A stretch of 64,000 nucleotides of DNA from Agrobacterium tumefaciens (GTDB taxonomy: Bacteria > Pseudomonadota > Alphaproteobacteria > Rhizobiales > Rhizobiaceae). This document shows, one piece after another, positions 34,104 to 44,389 of this stretch (its first letter is position 1; each line of letters begins with the position of its first letter). A model generated the notes under the pieces. It ran no database searches, was not told the origin of the DNA, and saw nothing but the letters and a program-made list of their open reading frames with translations. Location: NCBI RefSeq assembly GCF_017726655.1, contig NZ_CP072309.1, positions 1,043,501 to 1,107,500 of the forward strand. The letters run 5' to 3'. The translations under genes and the position numbers were made by a program.

Positions 34104-34898
34104 TTACTTATTCGCTGATACGGTGCGGGCGGCGAGATCGATTGTATCGGCGATGACTGCTGGCTGCGTCATGAACAAGGCGTGGCTTGCCGACACTTTG
34201 GTGATCTTGGCCTTGATGCGCTCTGCCATATGGATCAACATCGCCTGGTCGAAAGCCTTGTCTTCGGTGGCAATAACGGCCCAGCTTGGGCGGGTACGCC
34301 AGGCGGCATTTTCCAGTTTTGTGCCAAATGCGGACATATTGATCGGGACCTGCGCATCCCGCATGAAAGCGACATCTTCGTCACTGACATCGTGTGCGAA
34401 GCCTGCCTTGAATTTATCAGGACTGACATAGCCGAACCCGTCTTTCGTGGTTTCGATGACAAACTCCGATGCAGGGGCAAATCCATCATATTGCTGGGCC
34501 GTCGTCTCGCCGGCGTCCGGAGACAGGGCAGAGACATAAACGAGGCCTTTGACCTTGTCATCGATGCCCGCTTCCGTGATCACGGTGCCGCCCCACGAAT
34601 GCCCAACCAGAATGACCGGACCATCCTGCCTTTCGAGCGCGCGCTTTGTGGCGGCAACATCATCGGCAAGCGACGTCAGCGGATTTTGCACGATCGTAAC
34701 GCGGTAACCGCGTTTCGTGAGATTGTCATAGACCCCCTTCCAGCCCGAACCATCTGCAAAGGCGCCATGGACAAGCACGACGTTTCGCACTGACTGATCT
34801 TTCGAAACGGTGTTGTCGGCGGCGTTCGCAGACATTGTTGCGGTTAATGTGAAAGCAGCTGCGATTGCCGAGATGGCGGAGACTGTTTTTCTGGTCAT
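34104..34898 (-). CDS. Exported alpha/beta hydrolase
   Basis: The 264-residue protein has a Sec signal ending at ANA|AD near residue 27 (MTRKTVSAISAIAAAFTLTA). The fold shows VVLVHGAFADGSGWKGVYD as the oxyanion-hole region, GHSWGG with the catalytic serine near residue 104, and a late histidine in SASHALFMTQP. The sequence is of the group annotated as salicylate esterase/RsbQ-like or haloalkane-dehalogenase-like hydrolases, and the substrate cannot be told. It is divergent from a MarR regulator with a shared control region full of TTGCGATAA-like sites. Confidence 0.9.
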   Translation of the reverse strand: MTRKTVSAISAIAAAFTLTATMSANAADNTVSKDQSVRNVVLVHGAFADGSGWKGVYDNLTKRGYRVTIVQNPLTSLADDVAATKRALERQDGPVILVGHSWGGTVITEAGIDDKVKGLVYVSALSPDAGETTAQQYDGFAPASEFVIETTKDGFGYVSPDKFKAGFAHDVSDEDVAFMRDAQVPINMSAFGTKLENAAWRTRPSWAVIATEDKAFDQAMLIHMAERIKAKITKVSASHALFMTQPAVIADTIDLAARTVSANK

Positions 34899-34915
34899 GG
34901 CTCTTTCCTCATATT

Positions 34916-35007
34916 TTGCGATAAATGTTATTGCGATAATTGTTTACTGACAGAGGAAAGATCATTCGTCAACAAGATTCTTATCGCGATATTGGTTTTT
35001 GCGGTAA
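34916..35007. promoter_or_regulatory. Four TTGCGATAA-like sites between hydrolase and MarR genes
   Basis: TTGCGATAA occurs at 34916-34924 and again at 34931-34939 in the same direction. TTATCGCGATA at 34981-34991 is the inverse form (10 of 11 bases match when reversed), and TTGCGGTAA at 34999-35007 differs in one base. All lie between the two divergent genes and make a good candidate operator set for the MarR protein. Confidence 0.6.
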
Positions 35008-35040
35008 CATGGATTATATGAGAGTCTTCAGGAGTTGAAG

Positions 35041-35508
35041 ATGACCGAACCACGCAACGATCCGCCGCCGCTGCAAGACCAACTTTGCTACGCGATTTAT
35101 ACCGCCGGCATCGCCATCCAGCGGGCTTACAAGCCCCTCCTTGATGAACTTGGGCTAACCTATCCGCAATATCTCGTCCTCAACGTTCTCTGGGCAGAAG
35201 ACAAGCAAAGCGTTGTGTCCATCGCGGACCAGCTTGCTCTTGAATCCAGTACGCTCACGCCACTGTTAAAGCGTCTCGAAGCTGCTGGACATGTGCGTCG
35301 GGAACGCAACCTGAGCAACGAACGTCAAGTTTTGGTAACATTGACGGATCAGGGACGCGCCATGCAGCACAAAGCGGGTTGCCTCAGCGACGCTCTGCTT
35401 GCAGCGTCAACCCAAACGCCTCCCGAACTCGCGGCCCTGAACAAGGACGTGCGACATCTGCGGGATGCGATCTATTCACAGATCGGCGGATGGGCGCCAC
35501 CCGCCTGA
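35041..35508 (+). CDS. MarR-family regulator, OhrR-like
   Basis: The 155-residue protein starts at ATG 35041 behind CAGGAG; a TTG two codons earlier is unlikely. The opening LQDQLCYAIYTAGIAIQRAY closely resembles OhrR, whose cysteine in the LC position (Cys16-18 here) senses organic hydroperoxides. YKPLLDELGLTYPQYLVLNV and the DNA-binding LALESSTLTPLLKRLEAAGH follow. The neighbouring target is a hydrolase, not an Ohr peroxidase, so the signal could be another thiol-reactive compound. It probably represses itself and the divergent hydrolase gene. Confidence 0.92.
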   Translation: MTEPRNDPPPLQDQLCYAIYTAGIAIQRAYKPLLDELGLTYPQYLVLNVLWAEDKQSVVSIADQLALESSTLTPLLKRLEAAGHVRRERNLSNERQVLVTLTDQGRAMQHKAGCLSDALLAASTQTPPELAALNKDVRHLRDAIYSQIGGWAPPA

Positions 35509-35528
35509 TCTGCAACGGATCTAACCCA

Positions 35529-36308
35529 TCAGGCGGTCGGAACGGTACCGCCGTCGATGACGTGCTCCGTCCCGGTAATCGACGACGCTCGGTCTGACGC
35601 AAGGAAGGCGATCAGGTCGGCGACTTCTTCCGGCTTGGCTGGCCGGCCCAGCGGTATGCCGCCCAGTGAGTCCATGATAGCCTGCACCGCTTCGTCGTAA
35701 CTGATGCCGGCCTCCTCGGCTATACGGAGGGCAAGACCGTTTGTGCCCGGATCGGCGATCCAGCCGGGAGAAACCCGCACGACCCGCACACCCTTGGGAG
35801 AGACCTCCTTGGAGAGGCTCTTGCTGTATGTATTGAGCGCACCCTTCGCCGAGGCGTAGCCCGTTGTCGCCTGGTGCAGCGGGAGGATCCGCTGGATCGA
35901 CGTCACGTGAATGACGACCCCGCTTCCCTGCGCGATCAGGCCGGGAAGGAGAGCGCGATCAAGCCGAACAGCCGGAAAGAAGTTGAGGTTGAACTCCTTT
36001 TCCCACTCTTCGTCGGTCAGCGTGGCAAAGCCGCCAGAAGGGGCAGAAGACCCACCCAGCACGTTTACGAGGATATCCAGCCCGCCAAGCTCCTCATGGA
36101 CAGCGTTTACCACTGTCCGGACGCCATCCACGGTGGTGAGGTCTGCTTCAACGAACGCCGCGCCGGAAAAATCCACCGGTTTTTTGCGCGCCGTTGTTAG
36201 CACCCGGGCGCCGAGCGCCTTGAACAACGAGACCGTTGCCGCACCGGCACCCGAAGTACCACCGGTGATGAGAGCACGACGACCCTCAAGAGTAAGAAAG
36301 CCGGTCAT
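35529..36308 (-). CDS. Short-chain dehydrogenase
   Basis: The 259-residue protein has the cofactor loop [20 protein letters not shown] near residue 15, [12 protein letters not shown] at the usual NAG position, a catalytic serine in [10 protein letters not shown] and [15 protein letters not shown] with the catalytic Tyr-Lys pair near residue 153. The NVLGG variant occurs in a group of rhizobial oxidoreductases. It overlaps the upstream SnoaL-like gene by four bases, so the two are probably co-expressed. They are divergent from the LysR gene at 36765. Substrate unknown. Confidence 0.9.
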   Translation of the reverse strand: MTGFLTLEGRRALITGGTSGAGAATVSLFKALGARVLTTARKKPVDFSGAAFVEADLTTVDGVRTVVNAVHEELGGLDILVNVLGGSSAPSGGFATLTDEEWEKEFNLNFFPAVRLDRALLPGLIAQGSGVVIHVTSIQRILPLHQATTGYASAKGALNTYSKSLSKEVSPKGVRVVRVSPGWIADPGTNGLALRIAEEAGISYDEAVQAIMDSLGGIPLGRPAKPEEVADLIAFLASDRASSITGTEHVIDGGTVPTA

Positions 36309-36634
36309 ATGGTGATCTCCAGTTCAGCAACCTTGTCGCCCGAGAGCACGAAGATGAAACGCAGGTCGATGGGACTGCCGGGAAAGTCGCCGGCCGTGTG
36401 CGCCGTTACCAGGGTTTTGCCGTTTTCAGTGGTGATCAAAAACGGCTCAACCGTGTAGCTATACTGCTGGGCCTCATTAGCCATCCAGTCGTGGATTGCC
36501 TTCTTTCCCTTGTGGGTCTTACCCTTATCCTTCACCACACCGTCTTCTGTGAAAGTGGCTGCGATGGCTTCCGCACTGCCAGTTCGGTCCGCTTCGAAAT
36601 AGGCTTCGATGCCCTTTGGTAATTTGACCGTCAT
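36305..36634 (-). CDS. SnoaL/NTF2-like small protein
   Basis: The 109-residue protein has the cone-shaped NTF2-like fold pattern: an N-terminal helix [20 protein letters not shown], then [20 protein letters not shown] and strands such as [19 protein letters not shown]. Such proteins are small enzymes or binding partners. It is the first gene of a two-gene operon with the SDR (ATGA overlap). The ribosome site is AAGATGAGGATAAA upstream of ATG 36634. Function not recognised. Confidence 0.88.
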   Translation of the reverse strand: MTVKLPKGIEAYFEADRTGSAEAIAATFTEDGVVKDKGKTHKGKKAIHDWMANEAQQYSYTVEPFLITTENGKTLVTAHTAGDFPGSPIDLRFIFVLSGDKVAELEITI

Positions 36635-36712
36635 TTTATCCTCATCTTGTTTGAGCCGCTGTGGCGTGGAGCGACCATAACCGTCGCATGTCGCTAAGGT
36701 AGATCAGGACAA

Positions 36713-36741
36713 TTGACGCGATAAGCGGGACTAATTAGGAT
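36713..36741 (+). promoter_or_regulatory. Probable promoter of the LysR gene
   Basis: TTGACG (36713-36718) is separated by 17 bases from TAGGAT (36736-36741), which matches the -10 consensus at four of six positions. The LysR start at 36765 lies 23 bases on. The site overlaps the 130-base gap to the divergent SnoaL-like gene. Confidence 0.6.
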
Positions 36742-36764
36742 GAGGCGTTGCGAAAAGAGGGATA

Positions 36765-37661
36765 ATGACCCGGTCCGTTCTCGTGGACATCGATGCCGTT
36801 CTTGCCATAGCGCGCCTTGGTTCGTTTCGGGGCGCAGCGCTGGAGCTCGGAATGTCGACGACAGCGCTCAGCAATGCCATCGCAAAGCTGGAGCAACGGC
36901 TTGGCATTCGCCTTTTCAACCGTACGACGCGAAGCGTATCCCTCACCGATGCAGGGCGAGCTTTTGTCGAGCGTGTTGGTCCGGCCATGATCGATATTCA
37001 CGATGCGATGACTGCGGCTCAATCGCTTCAGGAAATCCCGACGGGCACGTTGCGGATCAACGCATTCGCCTCGGCAGCACGGGAGGTCATGGCCCCGCTC
37101 ATCATCTCGTTTTTGCAGCGTTATCCCCAGGTGCATATCGATCTGGTAACAGAAGGCCGGCTGGTCGACATCGTAGCGGGCGGCTTCGATCTCGGTCTAA
37201 GGCCGGCGGATTTGGTTCCGAGCGACATGATCGCCATCCCGCTTGGCCTCAAGCGCAGCAATGCCGTGGTGGCTTCACCGGCATTTCTAAGCACGCATGG
37301 CCGACCGACGGTGCCGAACGACCTTTATCGCTTCAGGTGCATCCGCGCCCGGCTCCCAAACCAGGCCCTGTTTCGGTGGAAGTTTGAGAAAGATGGAAAC
37401 CAGGTCCAGATCGATGTGAAGGGTTCGATAACGCTCGATGAACCGAGCTTGGTCAGAATAGCCGCGCAGAACGGTGTCGGTATCGGCTATGTGATGGAGC
37501 CGGATGTTCGTGATGACATTGCAGCCGGCAGGCTGGTGCGTGTTCTTGAGGACTGGACGCCCCCTTTGGCTCCGCTTGCCTTGTATTATCCTGGCAGGAA
37601 GAATCCCCCCGCGGCCTTCACGGCGTTCATCAAGGCCGCCCGCAATTTTTCCAACGGCTAG
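36765..37661 (+). CDS. LysR-family transcriptional regulator
   Basis: The 298-residue protein has the LysR helix-turn-helix at residues about 9-60 ([20 protein letters not shown] and [20 protein letters not shown]) followed by [20 protein letters not shown] and the effector domain, with [20 protein letters not shown] near residue 90. It belongs to the large group whose members begin effector binding with G-x-L-R. ATG 36765 follows AAAAGAGGGATA. It is divergent from the SnoaL-like and SDR genes and probably regulates them. Effector unknown. Confidence 0.93.
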   Translation: MTRSVLVDIDAVLAIARLGSFRGAALELGMSTTALSNAIAKLEQRLGIRLFNRTTRSVSLTDAGRAFVERVGPAMIDIHDAMTAAQSLQEIPTGTLRINAFASAAREVMAPLIISFLQRYPQVHIDLVTEGRLVDIVAGGFDLGLRPADLVPSDMIAIPLGLKRSNAVVASPAFLSTHGRPTVPNDLYRFRCIRARLPNQALFRWKFEKDGNQVQIDVKGSITLDEPSLVRIAAQNGVGIGYVMEPDVRDDIAAGRLVRVLEDWTPPLAPLALYYPGRKNPPAAFTAFIKAARNFSNG

Positions 37662-38079
37662 CGGCTGGATCAGCAATCTTGTTTCTGCCCTAGATCTTGA
37701 AGACGCCGCCACCCGATCCAGACGAGAAAAAACCTGACTGCGTTCAGGTTTTGAAAGGGCGATCCTCTGGTCTTGCGCCGCGAAACGGGAGGCGATTGGG
37801 CGACGCGAAGCGGTGATGCTGTTCGGGATCAACCACTGTAGGCCGCCCTATTCCCGCTTGTGCGCCGAAGGCACGACCGGTCGCGGATCGGACGTCTGGT
37901 TGCTGTGACCGCTTGCCGACACAATCGTCGGCAGACTACTGGTCAGTCAACCGCTGACCTATTATAGGGTTCCAGTAACCTATCTGCTTTTCGACAAATT
38001 GCGCAGTCTTAAGGGCCACGAACCAAATAGAGCCTAGCCTGACGCCTGCTTAACCTTTCAACCGACAACAAGGTCAGCC
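37662..38079. other. Intergenic stretch between LysR and permease genes
   Basis: About 418 bases without a supported gene. A hairpin lies at 37729-37752. The inverted repeat GGTCAG/CTGACC is at 37941-37946 and 37954-37959, and an imperfect one, ATAGGGTT/AACCTAT, is at about 37964-37982. These last two are close enough to the permease gene to be regulatory sites. I see nothing in the middle. Confidence 0.5.
37729..37752 (+). terminator. Hairpin downstream of the LysR gene
   Basis: AAAACCTGA (37729-37737) and TCAGGTTTT (37744-37752) form a perfect 9-bp stem with a 6-base loop. The A-rich left and T-rich right arm make it a terminator usable in both directions. It begins 67 bases after the LysR stop. 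Confidence 0.7.
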
Positions 38080-39333
38080 ATGAATCCAGTATATTACACG
38101 TCTGCGATTGCGATAGCGACCGCGGCAGGCGTCGTTCTCCGGCCCTTCCGTTGGCCAGAGGCCATTTGGGCGGTCGCCGGTGCGGTGCTGATCCTCGCGC
38201 TCGGCATCCTGACGCCGGCAGAGGTCTGGTCCGGTATTGCCAAGGGTTTTGATGTCTATCTGTTCCTCATCGGCATGATGTTGCTTTCCGAACTCGCCCG
38301 TCGCGAAGGCCTGTTCGATTGGGTCGCGGCTATCGCCGTCTCCTACGCAAAAGGATCGCCACGACGTCTGTTCGTCATGATCTATCTCGTCGGCGTGGTG
38401 GTGACCGCCCTTCTGTCGAATGATGCCACCGCGGTCGTCCTGACCCCCGCCGTTTACGCCGGCTGCCGCGCCGCGAAGGTGAAGGACCCGCTTCCCTATC
38501 TCTACATCTGCGCCTTCATCGCCAATGCCGCGAGTTTCGTGCTGCCGATCTCCAATCCTGCCAACCTCGTTATCTTCGCCGGAGGCGAGATGCCGCCTCT
38601 TTCGAGATGGCTGGGCACTTTTCTTGGCCCATCGATCGCCGCAATCGTCGTTACGTTCATCGCCCTGTATTGGAGCCAGCGGCGCGTGCTGGCCAGCGAT
38701 ACTGTCGCTGATAAGGTCGAACGGCCCGTGCTGAGCTTACCGGCCAAACTCGCCGGCGTTGGCCTGCTGGCAACGGCTGCCGTTCTCATCTCCGCCTCGG
38801 CAATGCACATTGACCTTGGCCTGCCGACCTTCCTCGCCGGCGCCCTCACCAGCATCGCGGTCCTGGCAATCATGCGACAGAGCCCGATCGAGATCATCAA
38901 GGATGTCAGCTGGGCGGTTCTGCCGCTCGTGGCTGGCCTGTTCGTCATCGTCGAAGCCGTCAATCACACGGGCGTGACCAGCCTCATCGCCGAGCATCTC
39001 AAGGCAATCAGCGAGCACTCCGAGACCCAGGCCATCGGCATCGGCGGAATCTCCGTCGCCCTGTTCTCCAACCTGGTCAACAACCTGCCTGCTGGTCTTT
39101 TCGCCGCAAGCGCGGTCCAGGCCGCACAGGTGTCCGACCGCGTCACGGCTGCCGTTCTGATCGGGGTGGATCTCGGCCCAAACCTATCGGTCACCGGGTC
39201 GCTTGCAACGATCCTGTGGCTGACAGCACTCAGACGCGAGGGGATTTACGTCAGCGCGCTCGACTTCTTAAAGATCGGCGTCGTCGTCATGACACCGGCC
39301 TTGCTCGCCTCGCTCCTGGTATTGTGCTTGTGA
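38080..39333 (+). CDS. ArsB/NhaD-type inner-membrane permease
   Basis: The 417-residue protein has about eleven membrane helices and the landmarks of the ArsB/NhaD ion-transporter superfamily: DVYLFLIGMMLLSELARREG near residue 59, LSNDATAVVLTPAVYAGCRA near residue 112, LPISNPANLVIFAG near residue 156, SNLVNNLPAGLFAASAVQAA near residue 330 and VDLGPNLSVTGSLATILWLT near residue 368. ArsB exports arsenite; NhaD exchanges sodium and protons. The pattern is closer to ArsB, but no arsR, arsC or arsH gene is nearby, so arsenite as substrate is uncertain. Confidence 0.9.
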   Translation: MNPVYYTSAIAIATAAGVVLRPFRWPEAIWAVAGAVLILALGILTPAEVWSGIAKGFDVYLFLIGMMLLSELARREGLFDWVAAIAVSYAKGSPRRLFVMIYLVGVVVTALLSNDATAVVLTPAVYAGCRAAKVKDPLPYLYICAFIANAASFVLPISNPANLVIFAGGEMPPLSRWLGTFLGPSIAAIVVTFIALYWSQRRVLASDTVADKVERPVLSLPAKLAGVGLLATAAVLISASAMHIDLGLPTFLAGALTSIAVLAIMRQSPIEIIKDVSWAVLPLVAGLFVIVEAVNHTGVTSLIAEHLKAISEHSETQAIGIGGISVALFSNLVNNLPAGLFAASAVQAAQVSDRVTAAVLIGVDLGPNLSVTGSLATILWLTALRREGIYVSALDFLKIGVVVMTPALLASLLVLCL

Positions 39334-39530
39334 TCGTCGTTCTCGAATGTGTTTGCTGTGTTTGAGAAAGCGGCACGTTTGTCGAATGACGAAACACGTT
39401 TCGAGTTTCGTTTCCGACTGCTCCAGAGACGGGTGGAACGGCCGTGCCCGGCGACAGGGCGTCTGGCTCCCGTTCAGCCCTTGTGGAATTGCGCCCAATG
39501 CGGATAGGTGACATAGGCTGTGAGAGCGCC

Positions 39531-39827
39531 CTAACCCTGGGTGGTGATCGTGACGGACTGGCCCTTCGGCATGTACACGATGTCTCCAGGTCCCGCGGTC
39601 ACCGTGCCATCGCTCGTTGACACGGAAAGGCTTCCCTCAAGAACGATCATCGTGTCGTGCACTGCCATCGTCTCGGTCAGAGACTGGCCGGGCGCGTATC
39701 GACCGTAGCCTATGGTGACCGGGCCGCCATGATTTTCATCCACGAGGTTTCCGACGTAAATTTCGGCATCCTGCCCAGGTGACTTGGCCAGCTTGGCATC
39801 CGAAACACTGAACTTTTGTACCTTCAT
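39531..39827 (-). CDS. Small cupin protein, EutQ-like
   Basis: The 98-residue protein starts at ATG 39827 behind CAGGAGGTCATCG; the frame continues upstream to 39929 but without similarity. It is a single cupin domain with IGYGRYAPGQSLTETMAVHD, VLEGSLSVSTSDGTVTAGPG and GDIVYMPKGQSVTI as the two cupin motifs. Only one clear histidine (AVHD) is present, fewer than in typical metal-binding cupins. EutQ-like proteins of ethanolamine utilisation show this pattern, but no eut genes are near, so the role is open. Confidence 0.85.
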   Translation of the reverse strand: MKVQKFSVSDAKLAKSPGQDAEIYVGNLVDENHGGPVTIGYGRYAPGQSLTETMAVHDTMIVLEGSLSVSTSDGTVTAGPGDIVYMPKGQSVTITTQG

Positions 39828-40000
39828 CGATGACCTCCTGTCTGAAGAGGCGGATATAGGGCGAAGGTCCCTGTTTTCAAACAGCCTGAAGGAAGACGAC
39901 CGGTTTTGAGGGCGTTCTGAGCGACGCATAGCCTGCGATCCGATCAGGATCGATCCGGCAGCCCCCGCGTTGTCGCTGTAGCAATCTGAAAGCTCGCTCT

Positions 40001-41008
40001 TCAGCCGGAAAGATGGCTTTCTTTCATCCTCAGTGTCACGACGACGCCGCCTTCGACCCAGTTATAGTCGATGGAGCCACCGAGTTGTCCGGAGATTGTC
40101 CGGTGCAACAACTTGCTCCCGTAACCGTCTGCCGATCTCGGCGACGGGGCGGCCTCGCCTCCGTTTTCGCTCCAGACAATTTCAACCTCGTCTTCAATGA
40201 TGGAGCCGGAGATATCGAGCAGCCCCGCATCATTGGACAAGGCACCGTATTTCAGCGAATTCGTCGCCAGTTCGTGGATCACGAGGGCCAGACTGGTTGC
40301 GGCCTTCTCTCCCAGACCCATGCGCGGAACAGCGACGCGGATGCGACCGGCAAAAGCGCCGACATCGTCGTAAGGGGCGAGGAGCACCGCAAAGAGGTCT
40401 CCGAGCAGCGCCGCCCTCCCTTGACCATCCGGCAGCGGGCGGACCAGTTCGTGTGCACGGCCGAGGGCCGTGAGCCGCTGAGTCAACTGCTTCGCCATTT
40501 CCTCTTTCGTCTCGGTGGTCCGCGAGGTGATGTTTGTCAATCCGGACGCCAGAGCCAGAATATTTTTGACGCGATGGCTCATCTCGCCTGCCAGGAGCTC
40601 ATGGCCTTCCTCCGCCTGCTTGCGGCCCGTGACGTCGAGGAAGATCCCTGTCATTTTTTCGGTTGCGGCATCTCCCTCGTTGCCCTGACCTCGGGCAGAA
40701 ATCCAACGAACGTCGGAAGCGTTCGTCAGAATACGGAAATCGATTTCAAACGGCCCATCAATCGCGCGGGTTGCGACGAACGCCGCTCTGACGCGGTCCC
40801 GGTCGGCGGGATGGACTTTTGCGGAAAGATGCTCGAAGGTGAGGTTCGTCTCGCTGGGAATGTCCCAGAGTTCGTAAGCCTTGGCATCCATTACAAACGT
40901 GTCGTCATCGACAATCCAGGTCCAGAGTGCCACTCCGGCCGACCGGATGGCGCGCCTGAGTTCCTCTGTACTCCATTCGGGTTGCGACGTTCGTTTGCTC
41001 AATTTCAA
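40001..41008 (-). CDS. HWE-family sensor histidine kinase with one PAS domain
   Basis: The 335-residue protein has one PAS domain (residues about 15-130, GVALWTWIVDDDTFVMDAKA) and an HWE/HisKA_2 kinase: the phospho-acceptor is in GEMSHRVKNILALASGLTN near residue 147, and ATP binding uses IHELATNSLKYGALSNDAG. It has no membrane segment. It is divergent from the large hybrid kinase at 41114 with only 105 bases between, so the two kinases may sense related signals. Confidence 0.92.
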   Translation of the reverse strand: MKLSKRTSQPEWSTEELRRAIRSAGVALWTWIVDDDTFVMDAKAYELWDIPSETNLTFEHLSAKVHPADRDRVRAAFVATRAIDGPFEIDFRILTNASDVRWISARGQGNEGDAATEKMTGIFLDVTGRKQAEEGHELLAGEMSHRVKNILALASGLTNITSRTTETKEEMAKQLTQRLTALGRAHELVRPLPDGQGRAALLGDLFAVLLAPYDDVGAFAGRIRVAVPRMGLGEKAATSLALVIHELATNSLKYGALSNDAGLLDISGSIIEDEVEIVWSENGGEAAPSPRSADGYGSKLLHRTISGQLGGSIDYNWVEGGVVVTLRMKESHLSG

Positions 41009-41113
41009 ATGTCTCCCGCCCTATACAAAAACTGCAGTCGATCTAGAACTAGCTGGCCAGCGAAGCGTTATCAATGATCTAGGTAGGATCTGCTTTATTG
41101 GGATGGAAGTGGA

Positions 41114-44100
41114 ATGGCGTTGGTTTCGGACCGATATCGGGACATATTTGTCGGTGAAGGGGAAATGGCGCAGATGATGCGGCGCCATGATTGGACGAAT
41201 AGTTCGCTCGGTTGCCCGGACGAATGGCCGCAAGCGCTGAAGGTCGCGATCCGGCTGCTGCTCACCTCGAAATTCGAAATGTGGCTCGGCTGGGGTCCAG
41301 ACATCGCATTTTTTTATAACGACGCCTATCGTCCGACATTGGGCAACAAGCACCCCAACGCGCTTGCTGTGCCGACGAAGGTATTATGGTCTGAAATCTG
41401 GAGTGATATCAAAGGCCGCCTGGAAACCGTTTACTCAAGCGGAGAGGCGACATGGGACCGGGCGTTACTCCTGTTGCTCGAACGCGACGGGTACCCGGAG
41501 GAGACGTATCACACCTTCTCGTACAGTCCGCTGATCGGAGATAGCGGCAAGGTCGAGGGCGTTTTCTGCGCGGTCACGGAAGAAACCGAGCGCGTCATCA
41601 GCGAGCGCCGACTGGCAACCATGCGCACTCTGGCGTCTGGCCTTGCCGTGGCAGACACCGAGGTCGACGTCTTCAACGCGTCACGTGAAGCACTTAAAGA
41701 AAACCCGCAGGATCTTCCCTTCTGCGCACTTTACGTTTTTGACGACAAAGGCAATGCGAAGCGCCGGTGGGTGTGTGGTGCAGCCGAAGACGACGTCTTG
41801 TTGCCAGTAACTATAACCCGCGGTGCGGGAATCTGGAACCTTGAGCGCGCCTGGCAAAAGCAGGATGTGGAACTGGTAAGTTTGGCCGCTTCTGAAGTCG
41901 TGCCCTCAGGCCCCTGGCCGAAAGCCCCGTCTCAGGCTGCGGTCATTCCTCTGGTCGGGCAAGCAAGCGACCAACCCAAGGGCGTTTTGATCAGCGGGCT
42001 GAATGCACATCGGGCGGTCAGCGACGATTACCTCGATTTCCTTAAATTGATTGCCGGCCAGATCACGTCGCGATTGGCGAGCGCGGAAGCGTTCGAAACA
42101 GAGCGTCGACGGGCAGCGGCACTGGCAGAGGCTGCCGCAATCCGGGAAAAAGCAGCGCTCGCGCTTGAGCATCTCAACCGTCAACTCTCATCAGAAGTGG
42201 AACTTCGGACCGCCGAGCGGGACCGGATGCGGGCCCTGTTCCAGCAGGCCCCAAGTTTCATGTGCATCCTCAGCGGGCCTGAACACACTTTCGAGCTGGT
42301 TAACGATGCCTACATGCAACTTGTCGGTCACCGCAAGCTCGTCGGCCTCAGCGTCAGAGAAGCCCTTCCCGAGATCGCCGGACAGGGTTTCTTCGAATTG
42401 CTAGACGACGTTTTCCAATCGGGCAAACCCTATATAGGCCGCTATGTACCGGTATTTCTGGAGCGGAATGGCAAAAAGCAACCCGACCAGCGCTTCGTGC
42501 ATCTGATCTATCAGCCAATCTTTGACCTCAACGGATCGCTGACCGGGATTTTCGTGGATGGTTTTGATGTCACGGACCAGAAGCGGGCTGAGGATCAGCT
42601 TCAGAGCCTCAACCACACCCTTGAAGAAAAAGTCGAGCAGCGCACTCTCGAGCTGAGAACCGCACTTCTGGAGCTTGAGAAAGAAACGATCGAGCGCGAA
42701 ACCGCACAGATCGCTTTGAGGCAGGCGCAAAAAATGGAAGCGCTGGGCAACCTGACTGGCGGCGTGGCTCACGACTTTAACAATCTTCTTCAGGTTGTGA
42801 GCGGCAACCTGCAGCTTCTCGCCAAGGACATCGACGGCAACAGTCGGGCAGAACAACGCCTTCAAAACGCGCTCGCCGGTGTCGCCCGCGGCGCAAAGCT
42901 GGCATCGCAGCTTTTGGCCTTCGGCCGACGTCAGCCGCTAGAGCCGAAAGTCGTCAATGTCCGGAAGCTCATCCAGAATATGGACGACATGCTGCGCCGG
43001 GCGCTGGGCGAAGAGGTCGAACTCGAAACCGTTGTTTCCGGCGGCCTTTGGAATACGCTGATCGATCCAAGTCAGTTGGAAAACGCCATCCTGAACCTCG
43101 CAATCAATTCGAGGGACGCGATGGAAGGTCGCGGGCGATTGACCATCGAGACCGGAAATGCGGTCCTCGACGACGATTACGCCCTTTCCCACGACGATGT
43201 CCGCCCAGGGCAATATGTGCTCGTCGCGGTGACCGACACGGGCTCAGGAATATCGCCCGATATCATCGAGCATGTCCTTGAACCGTTCTTCAGCACCAAA
43301 ACAGATGGCAAGGGAAGCGGCCTCGGTCTGTCGATGGTTTACGGTTTCCTCAAGCAGTCCGGAGGCAACCTCAAAATTTATAGCGAAGTGGGGCATGGGA
43401 CCACCATGAAGCTTTATATGCCGCGCACGATGCAGGCCGCAGACAGCCTGAGCGATCAAAAGGCCATTCCCGTGACGGGCGGCACGGAAACTGTTCTTGT
43501 GGTCGAGGACGATGACGGCGTGAGGGAAACATCGGTCGCACTGCTGACTGACCTCGGTTACCGCGTCCTCAAGGCGCACGATGCACAGTCCGCGTTCGCC
43601 ATCGTCAGCAGTGGTGTCCAGATCGACCTGCTGTTTACTGACGTCGTCATGCCGGGCCCGATGCGCAGCACGGAGCTTGCGAGGAAGGCCAAGGCTCAGT
43701 TTCCCGGGATCGCTGTGTTGTTTACCTCGGGTTACACTGAAAACTCGATCGTTCACGGCGGTCGCCTCGACGCTGGTGTTGATTTGCTGTCCAAACCCTA
43801 CACCCGAGAGGCACTGGCCCGTAAAGTCCGCCACGTTCTAAACAACGCGCAGCAACAAAGGATTGCCCTGCAACGGATGGAGCGTCAGGGGCTGGCGACT
43901 GCATCCGAGCCGGTGGCGGATCAGGAACAGGAAAGGAAACAGCTTGAAAGCGGCCCAACGGTGTCGCATGTTCTTATCGTGGAGGATGAGCCGCTCATCC
44001 TGATGTCGACGGTCGACATGGTAGAGGAACTGGGCCACACGGCGCATGAGGCAAACTCGGCGGAACATGCCCTTGGCGTACTCGAGACAAACAGGATCGA

Positions 44101-44314
44101 CACGTTGCTTACAGATGTCGGCCTGCCCGGCATGTCTGGAATAGAACTCGCAAGACAGGTGCGGGAACGCTGGCCAGACGTGCGGATCGTGTTTGCAAGC
44201 GGCGACGACAGCGCCAAGACAGCGTCGGGCATTGCAGATGCACATCAGTTATCCAAGCCCTTCACCATTGAAGGATTGCGTAAGGTGCTGGGTGAGAGCG
44301 ACGCGACGGTGTAA
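41114..44314 (+). CDS. Hybrid sensor histidine kinase with two receiver domains
   Basis: The 1066-residue protein starts with a PAS-like module ([20 protein letters not shown], residues about 20-155) that is clearly related to the N-terminus of the kinase at 29615. A GAF-like domain (about 165-320), PAS domain (about 370-490) and coiled coil follow. The kinase core has [20 protein letters not shown] with phospho-acceptor His553, and a HATPase with [20 protein letters not shown]. Receiver 1 (about 790-905) has Asp843 in [10 protein letters not shown]; receiver 2 (952-1062) has Asp1001 in [10 protein letters not shown]. No output domain is present, so it should relay phosphate onward. ATG 41114 lacks a clear ribosome site. 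Confidence 0.93.
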   Translation: MALVSDRYRDIFVGEGEMAQMMRRHDWTNSSLGCPDEWPQALKVAIRLLLTSKFEMWLGWGPDIAFFYNDAYRPTLGNKHPNALAVPTKVLWSEIWSDIKGRLETVYSSGEATWDRALLLLLERDGYPEETYHTFSYSPLIGDSGKVEGVFCAVTEETERVISERRLATMRTLASGLAVADTEVDVFNASREALKENPQDLPFCALYVFDDKGNAKRRWVCGAAEDDVLLPVTITRGAGIWNLERAWQKQDVELVSLAASEVVPSGPWPKAPSQAAVIPLVGQASDQPKGVLISGLNAHRAVSDDYLDFLKLIAGQITSRLASAEAFETERRRAAALAEAAAIREKAALALEHLNRQLSSEVELRTAERDRMRALFQQAPSFMCILSGPEHTFELVNDAYMQLVGHRKLVGLSVREALPEIAGQGFFELLDDVFQSGKPYIGRYVPVFLERNGKKQPDQRFVHLIYQPIFDLNGSLTGIFVDGFDVTDQKRAEDQLQSLNHTLEEKVEQRTLELRTALLELEKETIERETAQIALRQAQKMEALGNLTGGVAHDFNNLLQVVSGNLQLLAKDIDGNSRAEQRLQNALAGVARGAKLASQLLAFGRRQPLEPKVVNVRKLIQNMDDMLRRALGEEVELETVVSGGLWNTLIDPSQLENAILNLAINSRDAMEGRGRLTIETGNAVLDDDYALSHDDVRPGQYVLVAVTDTGSGISPDIIEHVLEPFFSTKTDGKGSGLGLSMVYGFLKQSGGNLKIYSEVGHGTTMKLYMPRTMQAADSLSDQKAIPVTGGTETVLVVEDDDGVRETSVALLTDLGYRVLKAHDAQSAFAIVSSGVQIDLLFTDVVMPGPMRSTELARKAKAQFPGIAVLFTSGYTENSIVHGGRLDAGVDLLSKPYTREALARKVRHVLNNAQQQRIALQRMERQGLATASEPVADQEQERKQLESGPTVSHVLIVEDEPLILMSTVDMVEELGHTAHEANSAEHALGVLETNRIDTLLTDVGLPGMSGIELARQVRERWPDVRIVFASGDDSAKTASGIADAHQLSKPFTIEGLRKVLGESDATV

Positions 44315-44389
44315 TGTTAGCCATGCGATCATCTCTGTCACCCTGCTGCTCGTGACACTTTCGCTCGGCTTTCCAACGGTCGCTCATTG

